A stretch of 10,171 nucleotides of DNA from Chloroflexota bacterium. Lineage in GTDB: Bacteria; Chloroflexota; Limnocylindria; Limnocylindrales; CSP1-4. Under the pieces are notes generated by a model. That model saw nothing but the letters and a program-made list of their open reading frames with translations, was not told the origin of the DNA and ran no database searches. The DNA lies in the NCBI GenBank assembly GCA_021790715.1, contig JAJYGK010000066.1, positions 1 through 10,171 on the forward strand, in the 5' to 3' direction. The position numbers were made by a program, and so were the translations under genes. Below, piece after piece: positions 1 through 4,939 of this stretch (within the stretch, counting starts at the first letter, position 1; the number at the start of each line of letters is the position of its first letter).

Positions 1-488
1 GGCTCCGCGTGACCCCCGTGAGTCGGCTCGCACTGCTCCTCGGCACGGTCCTGCGCGACGTCGTGACGTTCGTCGTGCCGGCGCTGCTCGTCGTGGTCAT
101 CTCGATCCCGTTCGGCTTCCACGCCCACTGGGCCGGCATTGCGGTGCTGCTCGTGCTGCTCTCGCTCGTGACGACGACCGTGTCGGCGTGGTCCGCTGCG
201 CTCGGCATCCTGCTCCGGCAGATCGGGAGCCTGGCCTCGGTGGTCACCGGACTGCAGCTTCCGCTGACACTCCTGTCGGGCATCCTCCTGCCGCTGTCGA
301 TCGCGCCGGCCTGGCTCGTCGCGCTCGCCCACGTCGACCCGCTGTACTACGCGGTCGACGCATCCCGCGACCTCGCCGCGGGCACGATCGTGAGCGCAGC
401 GGTCGCGCAGGGGTTCATCCTCCTCGCCATCGTGACGGTCCTGGCGCTCGCGTGGGCCACGCGGGTCTACGGCCGCGCGATGGCGTAG
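1..488 (+). CDS. ABC-2 type transporter permease, C-terminal part (5' partial)
   Basis: The reading frame is open to the left edge (codons before the GTG at 9 read Leu-Arg), so this is the last ~160 residues of a longer protein and that GTG is unlikely to be the true start. The sequence LRVTPVSRLALLLGTVLRDV, followed by four to five hydrophobic segments, is characteristic of ABC-2 permeases of the DrrB/YadH kind: a basic coupling segment after LRVTPVSR, then helices at roughly residues 18-35, 40-65 and 75-100. The family's C-terminal motif follows (LSGILLPLSIAPAWLVALAHVDPLYYAVDASRDL), with a final helix before the end. The usual partner is a single ATPase encoded just upstream, outside this window. 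Such transporters export drugs, lipids or polysaccharides; the substrate cannot be read from this part. It converges on the - strand repeat protein across a 232-bp gap. Confidence 0.88.
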   Translation, partial: LRVTPVSRLALLLGTVLRDVVTFVVPALLVVVISIPFGFHAHWAGIAVLLVLLSLVTTTVSAWSAALGILLRQIGSLASVVTGLQLPLTLLSGILLPLSIAPAWLVALAHVDPLYYAVDASRDLAAGTIVSAAVAQGFILLAIVTVLALAWATRVYGRAMA

Positions 489-635
489 GCGTCAACCGAG
501 GGGACTACCCTTCGCCCGCGTCGTCGTCCGCGAGCAGCGCGTGCTCCATGCGGCCGCCTCCTCGGCAGCCCGCGGCTCGGCGGAGCTTCGCGTACCGGGC
601 GCACCTCCGCTCCACCCGGGTCGGTGGCGCTTCGA

Positions 636-660
636 CGCCCCGGTCATGGCGGCCGGGGCG
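636..660. terminator. GC-rich hairpin between convergent genes, possible terminator
   Basis: CGCCCCGG (636-643) and CCGGGGCG (653-660) are perfectly complementary, giving an 8-bp stem with a 9-nt loop. It sits between two converging 3' ends, where a shared terminator would be expected. Neither side has a T tract, so it is not a classical intrinsic terminator; it could stabilise mRNA ends or be a chance product of high GC. Confidence 0.3.
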
Positions 661-662
661 GC

Positions 663-695
663 GATGGTCGACCGATGGTCGATCGATGGTCGGGG
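663..695. repeat. Three tandem 11-bp repeats, GATGGTCGAYC type
   Basis: Three adjacent copies read GATGGTCGACC (663-673), GATGGTCGATC (674-684) and GATGGTCGGGG (685-695); the first eight bases are identical in all three. The pitch of 11 bp is close to one helical turn, as in protein-binding iterons. They lie just past the 3' end of the - strand repeat-protein gene, where a regulatory role is not obvious. Confidence 0.6.
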
Positions 696-720
696 CGCCG
701 CGGTCCGTGCGGCGGGTCGG

Positions 721-1266
721 TCAGGCCGAGGGCGACGGCGTCGGGCTCGGTGAGGCGGACGGGGACGGACTGGGCGACGCCGCCGGAGCAACGCACTGGG
801 CGGGCGATTCGCCATGCATGGAGTGGCCGTGGTTCTGGCGGGCAATGCAGCTGACGTACCCGCCGTGGTTATCGTTCGGGCCACCCACGTTCGAGGATCG
901 CGCGGCCTGCGACACGATGGAGCCATGGCTCGGCGACGCGGTCGGTGCGGCCGCCGGACTCGCGGACGGCGATGCGCTCGGCGAAGAGACCGGCGACGGC
1001 GACGGACTGGTGGACGGCGACGGACTGGGCGACGTGCTCGGCGAGGCCGACGGGCTCGCGCTCGGCGACGGCGACGGACTGGTGGACGGTGAGGCGCTCG
1101 GCGACGCCGACGGTTGTGCCTGGTTCGGCGTCGTGAACGCGCTGTGGCCTGGTGTTGCCGGGTGATTGACGGTTGCTGCTCCCACGAAACCGACCGGGAC
1201 GGCGATCGCGATCAGCACGGCGGTCACGAGACGGAGACCGGCGTACCGAGCGATGGTCGTGAGCAT
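721..1266 (-). CDS. Secreted or membrane-anchored Pro/Ser/Ala-repeat protein of unknown function
   Basis: 181 residues. Residues 1-31 form a signal peptide or N-terminal anchor: a short Arg-containing n-region, hydrophobic segment 11-30 and a plausible cleavage site near GFVGAA. Residues ~52-112 are a low-complexity tract of Ser-Pro/Ala-Ser-Pro units. A non-repetitive core follows at ~113-161, rich in His, Gly and Asn, with the motif NHGGYVSCIARQNHG and two cysteines (C140, C158) that could form a disulfide outside the cell. A second Ser-Pro tail (164-180) ends the protein. The ATG start is supported by an AGGAG site 6 nt upstream (1273-1277, complement). I recall HGxYVSxxA-like cores in other small exported proteins of high-GC bacteria, but know no function for them. 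The Ser-Pro arms look like flexible spacers. It lies 111 bp downstream of the beta-propeller gene on the same strand. Confidence 0.8.
   Translation of the reverse strand: MLTTIARYAGLRLVTAVLIAIAVPVGFVGAATVNHPATPGHSAFTTPNQAQPSASPSASPSTSPSPSPSASPSASPSTSPSPSPSTSPSPSPVSSPSASPSASPAAAPTASPSHGSIVSQAARSSNVGGPNDNHGGYVSCIARQNHGHSMHGESPAQCVAPAASPSPSPSASPSPTPSPSA
992..1089. repeat. Exact 26-bp direct repeat, 72 bp apart, inside the Ser-Pro tract
   Basis: Positions 992-1017 and 1064-1089 are identical over 26 bases, starting GGCGACGGCG and ending GGTGGACGG. On the coding strand each encodes part of a TSPSPSPS stretch. The spacing of 72 bp keeps the frame (24 codons), so gain or loss of a unit would lengthen or shorten the tract without breaking the protein. 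Degenerate shorter copies fill the rest of the tract. Confidence 0.85.
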
Positions 1267-1272
1267 GGGTCG

Positions 1273-1277
1273 CTCCT
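1273..1277 (-). promoter_or_regulatory. Ribosome binding site of the repeat-protein gene
   Basis: On the - strand AGGAG lies 6 nt before the ATG. This clear Shine-Dalgarno site contrasts with the leaderless-looking genes elsewhere in the window and fixes the start at 1266. Confidence 0.75.
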
Positions 1278-1330
1278 CTGCTGTGTCCTTGGGGTTGACA
1301 GCTGTAGGAACGATGGTCCGCCCGATCCGT

Positions 1331-1364
1331 TGTGCAAGGTTGTGTGCAAGGAGTCCGGCCGGAC
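1331..1364. repeat. Short direct repeat and 12-bp palindrome upstream of the repeat-protein gene
   Basis: TGTGCAAGG occurs at 1331-1339 and again at 1343-1351, a 12-bp pitch. Directly beside it is a perfect 12-bp palindrome GTCCGGCCGGAC (1353-1364). Both fall in the 111-bp gap between the beta-propeller gene and the downstream repeat-protein gene, so they could be operator elements for the latter. No convincing -10/-35 pair is visible. Confidence 0.45.
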
Positions 1365-1377
1365 CCGCCCGGAACCG

Positions 1378-1950
1378 TCAGAGCGCGTGTCCCGTCCGTG
1401 GGTCGAAGGCCGCGACCCGCCCGTCGTAGCTGGTCAGGATGAGCCGTCCCCCGACCAGCTCGGCGCCCGCGACGACGTCCGAATGGGCGAGGCGCCACGC
1501 CACCGCGCCGTCCGCCTCGATCGCGACGGTGTCGATCTCCGACTGGACCAGGACGTGGTCGAGCCGGGCGCTGCCCAGGACGTCGAGGATGGGCGTCCCC
1601 GTCTCGCGGGACCAGCGCAGCTCGCCGCTGCGCGCATCGAACCCGTACGACCGGAAGCCGTACTTCGTCACGAGCAGCAGGGGCACGTCCCAGAAGAACG
1701 CCGTCGGCCCGTCGAAGATCGGGGACGCGAGCCGTGCCGTCCAGGTGCCGGACGGCGACTCCACCCGCAGCTCGGCCCGGCACATCCGGTCGGGAGCGGG
1801 CGAGACCAGCGGGCCGTGATCGACCAGCGTGCCCCCGGATTCCGAGAGCGCGAAGACGTCGGCGGCACGCCCGGTGCCTGCCCAGCGGAACCGGACGCTG
1901 AGGCCGCCCGGATACCGGACGACCGATCGATGGACCCCGTCGTCCGACAC
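1378..1950 (-). CDS. Short PQQ-type beta-propeller repeat protein, function unknown
   Basis: 190 residues from a GTG start. Three blade-like repeats in the second half resemble the PQQ/pyrrolo-quinoline-type propeller signature (strand, then A/D-x-x-G-x-x-x-W): GFDARSGELRWSRETGTPI (~102-120), VAIEADGAVAWRLAHSDVV (~141-159) and LTSYDGRVAAFDPRTG (~171-186). The first half (1-75) is less typical. A full propeller needs six to eight blades, so this protein is short: a partial propeller, a domain that oligomerises, or a similar fold with few blades. No signal peptide or membrane segment is seen, so it is probably cytoplasmic. Its start lies one nucleotide after the stop of the upstream YbaK-type gene (TGA C GTG), which implies one transcript and coupled translation; a GAGGG about 7 nt upstream may serve as ribosome binding site. 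Fold assignment is moderate; no enzymatic role can be given. Confidence 0.7.
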   Translation of the reverse strand: MSDDGVHRSVVRYPGGLSVRFRWAGTGRAADVFALSESGGTLVDHGPLVSPAPDRMCRAELRVESPSGTWTARLASPIFDGPTAFFWDVPLLLVTKYGFRSYGFDARSGELRWSRETGTPILDVLGSARLDHVLVQSEIDTVAIEADGAVAWRLAHSDVVAGAELVGGRLILTSYDGRVAAFDPRTGHAL

Positions 1951-1951
1951 G

Positions 1952-2518
1952 TCAGCCCTCGACCGCGGGCTCCCCGGAGGGCTGTGCGCGTTCCGCGGGG
2001 AGCGGCGCCCGCGGCACGTCCCCCGCGTCGACGATGGGCGCGACGATCGCGTTGGCCAGCATGCGCAGCGTGCCCGGCGAGACGGCGAAGACCGCGTCCT
2101 GCGTGCCGGCCGCCGCCCAGACGGTGGTGTGACGATCGAGGCCCGGATCCATCACCACCCGGACGGGTCGTGCATGGCCGAACGGCGGGATCCCGCCGAT
2201 CGTGAAGCCGGTGAGCAGGCTCGCCTCGCGCGCGGTGGCGCGACGCACGCCGGGCTCGCCGAGCACCGCGGCGAGCCGCGCGACGTCCACCCGGTCGGGT
2301 CCGGCGGCGAGTGCGACGAAGGGCTCGAGCCGGTCGTCCCCGCGCGGCGCGACGAAGACGACGCTCTTCACGATCTGCGACAGCTCCACGCCGATGGCCC
2401 GCGCGGCATCCTCCGCGGTGTGCGTCCCGGCAGGAAACGTCAGGATCTCGAGAGCGACGCCCTTCCGGGCCGCCGCCTCGAGGACACGCTGGGCCGCAGG
2501 GGGCAGCGGATCGGGCAC
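1952..2518 (-). CDS. YbaK/EbsC-family aminoacyl-tRNA deacylase
   Basis: 188 residues from the chosen GTG. The family removes wrongly attached amino acids from tRNA in the cytoplasm (YbaK clears Cys-tRNA(Pro); relatives act on other mischarged tRNAs). Visible family features: TAEDAARAIGV followed by QIVKSVVF, whose lysine (~K51) matches the conserved catalytic lysine; LEPFVALAAGPDRVDVARLAAVLG; the glycine/proline loop TGFTIGGIPPFGH (~104-115); and the closing strand-helix VFAVSPGTLRMLANAIVAPIVD. The frame is open upstream to 2644, but that would add 42 arginine/proline-rich residues unlike the family, and the extended -10 TGATAGACT ends 7 nt before this GTG, pointing to a leaderless start at 2518. 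It is the first gene of an operon with the beta-propeller gene. Substrate specificity cannot be assigned from sequence alone. Confidence 0.85.
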   Translation of the reverse strand: MPDPLPPAAQRVLEAAARKGVALEILTFPAGTHTAEDAARAIGVELSQIVKSVVFVAPRGDDRLEPFVALAAGPDRVDVARLAAVLGEPGVRRATAREASLLTGFTIGGIPPFGHARPVRVVMDPGLDRHTTVWAAAGTQDAVFAVSPGTLRMLANAIVAPIVDAGDVPRAPLPAERAQPSGEPAVEG

Positions 2519-2525
2519 GGGCTCG

Positions 2526-2534
2526 AGTCTATCA
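2526..2534 (-). promoter_or_regulatory. Extended -10 promoter element of the YbaK-type gene
   Basis: On the - strand the sequence reads TGA-TAGACT, an extended -10 box (TGN plus TANNNT). It ends 7 nt before the GTG, so transcription would begin at or next to the start codon. No ribosome binding site and no recognisable -35 hexamer are present. Confidence 0.6.
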
Positions 2535-2589
2535 CCGGGCCACGCGCGCCCGCGGTGGCTCGGGCCGGTGGGGGAGCGCCACGGCTCAC

Positions 2590-2630
2590 CCGTGACGGGG
2601 GAACGCCCGGCCGGCTCCGGCCGGTCACGG
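2590..2630. repeat. Nested inverted repeats in the divergent promoter region
   Basis: An outer pair, CCGTGAC (2590-2596) and GTCACGG (2624-2630), encloses a tight hairpin CCGGCCG-GCTC-CGGCCGG (2607-2624). It lies between two divergent promoters, a usual place for a shared operator. High GC makes chance inverted repeats common, so this is only a candidate. Confidence 0.35.
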
Positions 2631-2661
2631 CACGCGCGGCGCACGCGAAGGCGGGCCGGCC

Positions 2662-2670
2662 TGTGAGAAT
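2662..2670 (+). promoter_or_regulatory. -10 element of the HAD phosphatase gene
   Basis: TGT-GAGAAT is an extended -10-like box ending 6 nt before the ATG at 2677. As with the gene on the other strand, there is no Shine-Dalgarno site, which fits leaderless translation. Confidence 0.5.
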
Positions 2671-2676
2671 GCGCGC

Positions 2677-3363
2677 ATGCGTTTGCTGCGCCGCGGCGGC
2701 CCGCCCGGGAAGGTCCTCCATGCCATGCGCGACCGCGCCGTCTGGGCGTTCGACTGGGACGGCACGCTCATCGATTCCATCGGGCGCACGGTCGCCACCT
2801 ACCGGCAGATCTTCGCCGAGCTCGAGGTCCCGTTCGACGACGCGCTCTTCCGGCGGCACTACGCGCCGGACTGGCGGCGCATGTACCGCAGCATGGGGAT
2901 CGCGGAGGATCTGTGGCCGCGGATCGACCGGCGCTGGGTCGAGCTCTTCGAGACGGAGGTCTCCGCGCTCGTGCCCGGCGTGCCGGAGGCACTCGACTGG
3001 CTCCGGACCCACGGGCACCGCCTGGCGCTCGTCACTGCCGGGCACCGCGACCGGATCGAGCTCGAGCTCCGCGCGACCGGGCTCGAGGGATACTTCGAGA
3101 CCTGCGTCTTCGGGAACGAGGTCCCGCACCAGAAGCCCGATCCGGCTCCGCTCCTGCTGACGTCCCGCTACCTCGGTGTGCCGACGACCGAGATCGTCCT
3201 GGTCGCCGACGCCGGCGACGACATGCGGATGGCGAAGCGGGCGCAGGCGCTGCCGGTCGGCGTGCTCACTGGGGCCGCCCAGGCCGGCAGCCTGCGGGCG
3301 GCGGGCGCGCAGTGGGTCGCCCGGGACGTCGTTGCCGCCGTCGCGACCCTCCGCGACGGCTGA
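2677..3363 (+). CDS. HAD-superfamily hydrolase, phosphoglycolate phosphatase-like
   Basis: 228 residues with all four HAD motifs: motif I FDWDGTLIDS with nucleophile D26 and acid/base D28; motif II VTAG (T120); motif III lysine K153 in HQKPDP; motif IV VADAGDDMRMA (D178, D182). The roughly 80 residues between motifs I and II form a helical cap of the C1 type (DDALFRRHYAPDWRRMYRSMG...), as in phosphoglycolate phosphatase (Gph) and pyrophosphatase PpaX. Motif IV is slightly unusual, VADAGDD rather than the common VGDSxxD. The protein is cytoplasmic and Mg2+-dependent by family; the natural substrate (phosphoglycolate, sugar phosphate or other) is not decided by sequence. The ATG at 2677 is preferred because a -10-like box stands 6 nt before it. 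An ATG at 2722 would shorten the N-terminus by 15 residues and keep all motifs. Confidence 0.85.
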   Translation: MRLLRRGGPPGKVLHAMRDRAVWAFDWDGTLIDSIGRTVATYRQIFAELEVPFDDALFRRHYAPDWRRMYRSMGIAEDLWPRIDRRWVELFETEVSALVPGVPEALDWLRTHGHRLALVTAGHRDRIELELRATGLEGYFETCVFGNEVPHQKPDPAPLLLTSRYLGVPTTEIVLVADAGDDMRMAKRAQALPVGVLTGAAQAGSLRAAGAQWVARDVVAAVATLRDG

Positions 3364-3438
3364 CCCGCGCCGCCCGCCACGGCTCCCCACGCGATCGGCG
3401 TCGGGACGGTGCCCGCGGTGGGCCCGGGCCGGCGGGAG

Positions 3439-3444
3439 TAGGAT
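3439..3444 (+). promoter_or_regulatory. -10 box of the thiamine operon
   Basis: TAGGAT, a good TANNNT hexamer, lies 20 nt before the first base of the TPP aptamer, placing the transcription start near 3450. The same hexamer occurs before the PIG-L gene at 8095. No convincing -35 is seen. Confidence 0.6.
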
Positions 3445-3464
3445 TCGGCTGACAACCGAAGAGC

Positions 3465-3555
3465 GGACAGGGGAGCACCGGCAACGGTGCTGAGAGTGCG
3501 GCAGATGCCGCAGACCCTCGGAACCTGATCTGGGTCGTACCAGCGAAGGGAGTCC
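3465..3555 (+). ncRNA. TPP riboswitch (thi-box) aptamer
   Basis: The core matches the THI-box consensus: CTGAGA at 3490-3495 and the block ACCTGATCTGGGT..TACCAGCG.AGGGA at 3523-3551. Visible helices: P1 GGAC (3465-3468) with GTCC (3552-3555); P2 AGGG with CCCT (near 3518); a stem GCACCG-GCAA-CGGTGC just before CTGAGA; an extra species-specific stem GCGGCA-GA-TGCCGC; and the pyrophosphate-sensing arm CTGG/CCAG. It binds thiamine pyrophosphate in the nascent mRNA and in bacteria normally represses. It sits before thiN and an ECF vitamin transporter, so the ligand is the end product of the operon. Confidence 0.97.
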
Positions 3556-3560
3556 ATCGA

Positions 3561-3593
3561 CACGACCTCTGTCCGCCGGGGACGGAGGTCGTG
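3561..3593 (+). promoter_or_regulatory. Ribosome-site-sequestering hairpin, riboswitch expression platform
   Basis: CACGACCTCTGTCC (3561-3574) pairs with GGACGGAGGTCGTG (3580-3593) over 14 bp, with a single G-U wobble and a 5-nt loop. The 3' arm contains the Shine-Dalgarno GGAGG (3584-3588) and the first GTG (3591-3593), so the folded hairpin should block ribosome entry. No U-run follows, which argues against a transcription terminator. An alternative 11-bp pairing, GCGGACAGGGG (3463-3473) with CCTCTGTCCGC (3566-3576), uses both the aptamer P1/P2 5' strand and this hairpin's 5' arm, and would free the ribosome site when TPP is absent. Confidence 0.85.
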
Positions 3594-4346
3594 GTGCATC
3601 CGGTCGCGAACAAGGCGCTCCTCGTCGGCAACGGGCGCGTGCCGCCGCGCGCGTGCCTGGAGCCGGGCGTGCTCGACGGCGTCGGTCTCGTGATCGCCGC
3701 CGACGCCGGCGCGGCGGCGTGCCGGCAGCTGGGCCTGCGCCCGGACGTCGTGGTGGGGGACCTCGATTCCGCCGATCCGGCCGAGATCGACGCGCTGGAG
3801 CGCGCGGGCGTCACGGTCCTGCGCGTGCCGGCGGAGAAGGACGAGAGCGACCTCGAGCTCGCGCTGCGCGTGGCCGTGGAGCGCGGCGTCCGCCGGGCCG
3901 TCGCGCTCGCCGTCCTCGGCGGCTTGCGCGTCGAGCACGAGCTGTCGGCGATCGCGCTGCTGGGGCTCGCCGCCGATCTCGGCGTGGACCTCCGGCTCGT
4001 CGACGACCGGTCGGCGATGTGGCTGCTCGACGCGGGCGACGGGGCCGGCGAGGTCGGCCGGTCCGAGCTCGCCGGTGCCCCCGGCGACTACGTGTCGCTC
4101 TTTCCGTTCGGGGGCGGCGCGGAGGGCGTGACGACGAACGGCCTGCGATATCCGCTGCGGGACGAAGCCCTGCCGGCGGGGCCGTCGCGAGGCCTCTCCA
4201 ACGAACTGGTCGAGGGCGCCGCGTGGGTCTCGTGCCGGCGCGGGCGAGTGCTGATCGTCCATACGCGCCGTGCCGCGGTCGACGGCGGGCGCGGGAGCTG
4301 CACGGGCGAAGACGGACCCGGGATGGAAAGGAGCGAACCGGCATGA
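3591..4346 (+). CDS. thiN: Thiamine pyrophosphokinase
   Basis: About 251 residues. It transfers pyrophosphate from ATP to thiamine, giving TPP, in the cytoplasm. Family motifs in order: ADAGAAA (37-43), RPDVVVGDLDS (50-60, Mg/ATP-binding acidic loop), EKDESDLELAL (82-92), GGLRVEHEL (110-118, counterpart of the usual GGRxDH block), TNGLRYPL (182-189) and SNE (203-205), which closes the thiamine site. Odd points: the GGRxDH block is altered (one glycine lost, Asp replaced by Glu), and the last ~25 residues are a low-complexity tail. Two adjacent GTG codons (3591, 3594) could start it; GGAGG at 3584-3588 is 2 nt from the first and 5 nt from the second, so 3594 may be used. It lies directly behind the TPP riboswitch and overlaps ykoE by ATGA, so it is translationally coupled to the transporter genes. 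Confidence 0.93.
   Translation: MVHPVANKALLVGNGRVPPRACLEPGVLDGVGLVIAADAGAAACRQLGLRPDVVVGDLDSADPAEIDALERAGVTVLRVPAEKDESDLELALRVAVERGVRRAVALAVLGGLRVEHELSAIALLGLAADLGVDLRLVDDRSAMWLLDAGDGAGEVGRSELAGAPGDYVSLFPFGGGAEGVTTNGLRYPLRDEALPAGPSRGLSNELVEGAAWVSCRRGRVLIVHTRRAAVDGGRGSCTGEDGPGMERSEPA
4328..4333 (+). promoter_or_regulatory. Ribosome binding site of ykoE
   Basis: AAGGAG lies 9 nt before the ATG at 4343, inside the end of thiN. It supports the ATG at 4343 over the much longer upstream open frame that begins inside thiN. Confidence 0.75.
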
Positions 4347-4939
4347 CCGATCGGGCCGCGCCATACGGGCGCGCATTCGAGCCCCCGGAGACGCGCTGGC
4401 GGACGCGCGACATCGTCGTCACCGCCGTCATCGCGGTCGCCTTCGGGGTCGTGTTCTGGGCCTGGGACACGGTCTGGAACGTCCTCGCGCCGCTCTTCGC
4501 GGTGGCCAAGCCGCTCGAGTACGTGATCAGCGGCGTCTGGCTGATGCCGGCCGTCATCGCCGGGCTGATCGTCCGCAAGCCGGGCGCGGCGCTCTTCGCC
4601 GAGCTCGTCGCCGCGATCGTGTCGGCCCTGCTCGGCAACGTCTGGGGCCTCGACGTCGTGCTGTCCGGGTTCGTCCAGGGTGTCGGCGCGGAGCTGGTCT
4701 TCGCGTTCGTCCTGTACCGCTCCTTCGGTCTGCCGATCGCGCTGCTCGCGGGCGCCGTGGCCGGCATCGGCGAGGCGCTGCACGACCTCCCCGTCTACTA
4801 CCCGTCGAACGGCGTCGCGTTCCAGGCCGCCGTCGCCGGGCTCGAGATCCTCTCGGGTCTCGTCGTCGCGGGGTACGGCGGCTGGCTGCTCGTCGGCGCT
4901 CTCCGCCGCTCGGGCGTCCTCGAGGGCTTCCCGAGCTGA
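4343..4939 (+). CDS. ykoE: ECF transporter substrate-binding (S) subunit, YkoE-type, for thiamine or its pyrimidine precursor
   Basis: 198 residues, an integral membrane protein with about six hydrophobic segments (roughly 23-45, 58-78, 82-100, 104-126, 129-147, 160-187). YkoE-like features: VFWAWDTVWN in the first helix, then the block GLDVVLSGFVQGVGAELVFAFVLYRSFGLP (102-131), with its conserved Gln-Gly, Glu and Tyr-Arg. The S subunit binds the vitamin outside the membrane and topples within the complex, powered by YkoD and YkoC. In Bacillus ykoFEDC is linked to hydroxymethylpyrimidine/thiamine uptake; here there is no YkoF, and thiN leads the operon, which makes thiamine itself a good substrate guess. 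The start ATG overlaps the thiN stop (ATGA). The frame is open far upstream inside thiN, but that part is a shadow. Confidence 0.92.
   Translation: MTDRAAPYGRAFEPPETRWRTRDIVVTAVIAVAFGVVFWAWDTVWNVLAPLFAVAKPLEYVISGVWLMPAVIAGLIVRKPGAALFAELVAAIVSALLGNVWGLDVVLSGFVQGVGAELVFAFVLYRSFGLPIALLAGAVAGIGEALHDLPVYYPSNGVAFQAAVAGLEILSGLVVAGYGGWLLVGALRRSGVLEGFPS

Larger units (their letters stand above)
489..720. other. Convergent intergenic region without a supported gene
   Basis: These 232 bases lie between the converging 3' ends of the ABC permease (+) and the repeat protein (-). I see no credible gene: the open frames here have arginine/alanine-rich shadow composition and no family resemblance. The region holds a GC-rich 8-bp hairpin at 636-660 and three 11-bp tandem repeats at 663-695, both listed separately. 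No T-rich terminator tail is visible on either strand. Confidence 0.6.

Noticed and set aside
506..511. TACCCT, a possible -10 box on the + strand just after the ABC permease
   Set aside because: No start codon or gene follows at a suitable distance.
492..926. Open frame on the - strand covering the convergent gap
   Set aside because: Arg/Pro/Ala-rich with no domain; it overlaps the repeat-protein gene in another frame and looks like a high-GC shadow.
2519..2644. Upstream extension of the YbaK-type gene to 2644
   Set aside because: The extra 42 residues are low-complexity and unlike the family, and the extended -10 box lies within them, 7 nt before the GTG at 2518.
3444..3460. Small hairpin TTCGG/CCGAA before the riboswitch
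   Set aside because: Its 5' arm overlaps the -10 box and would lie upstream of the expected transcript start.
3561..3593. Intrinsic terminator reading of the hairpin after the TPP aptamer
   Set aside because: No U-run follows and the 3' arm contains the ribosome site and start codon, so translational control fits better.
3653..4342. Long upstream extension of the ykoE frame inside thiN
   Set aside because: Arg/Gly-rich shadow composition; the ATG at 4343 has a ribosome site and gives the normal family length.
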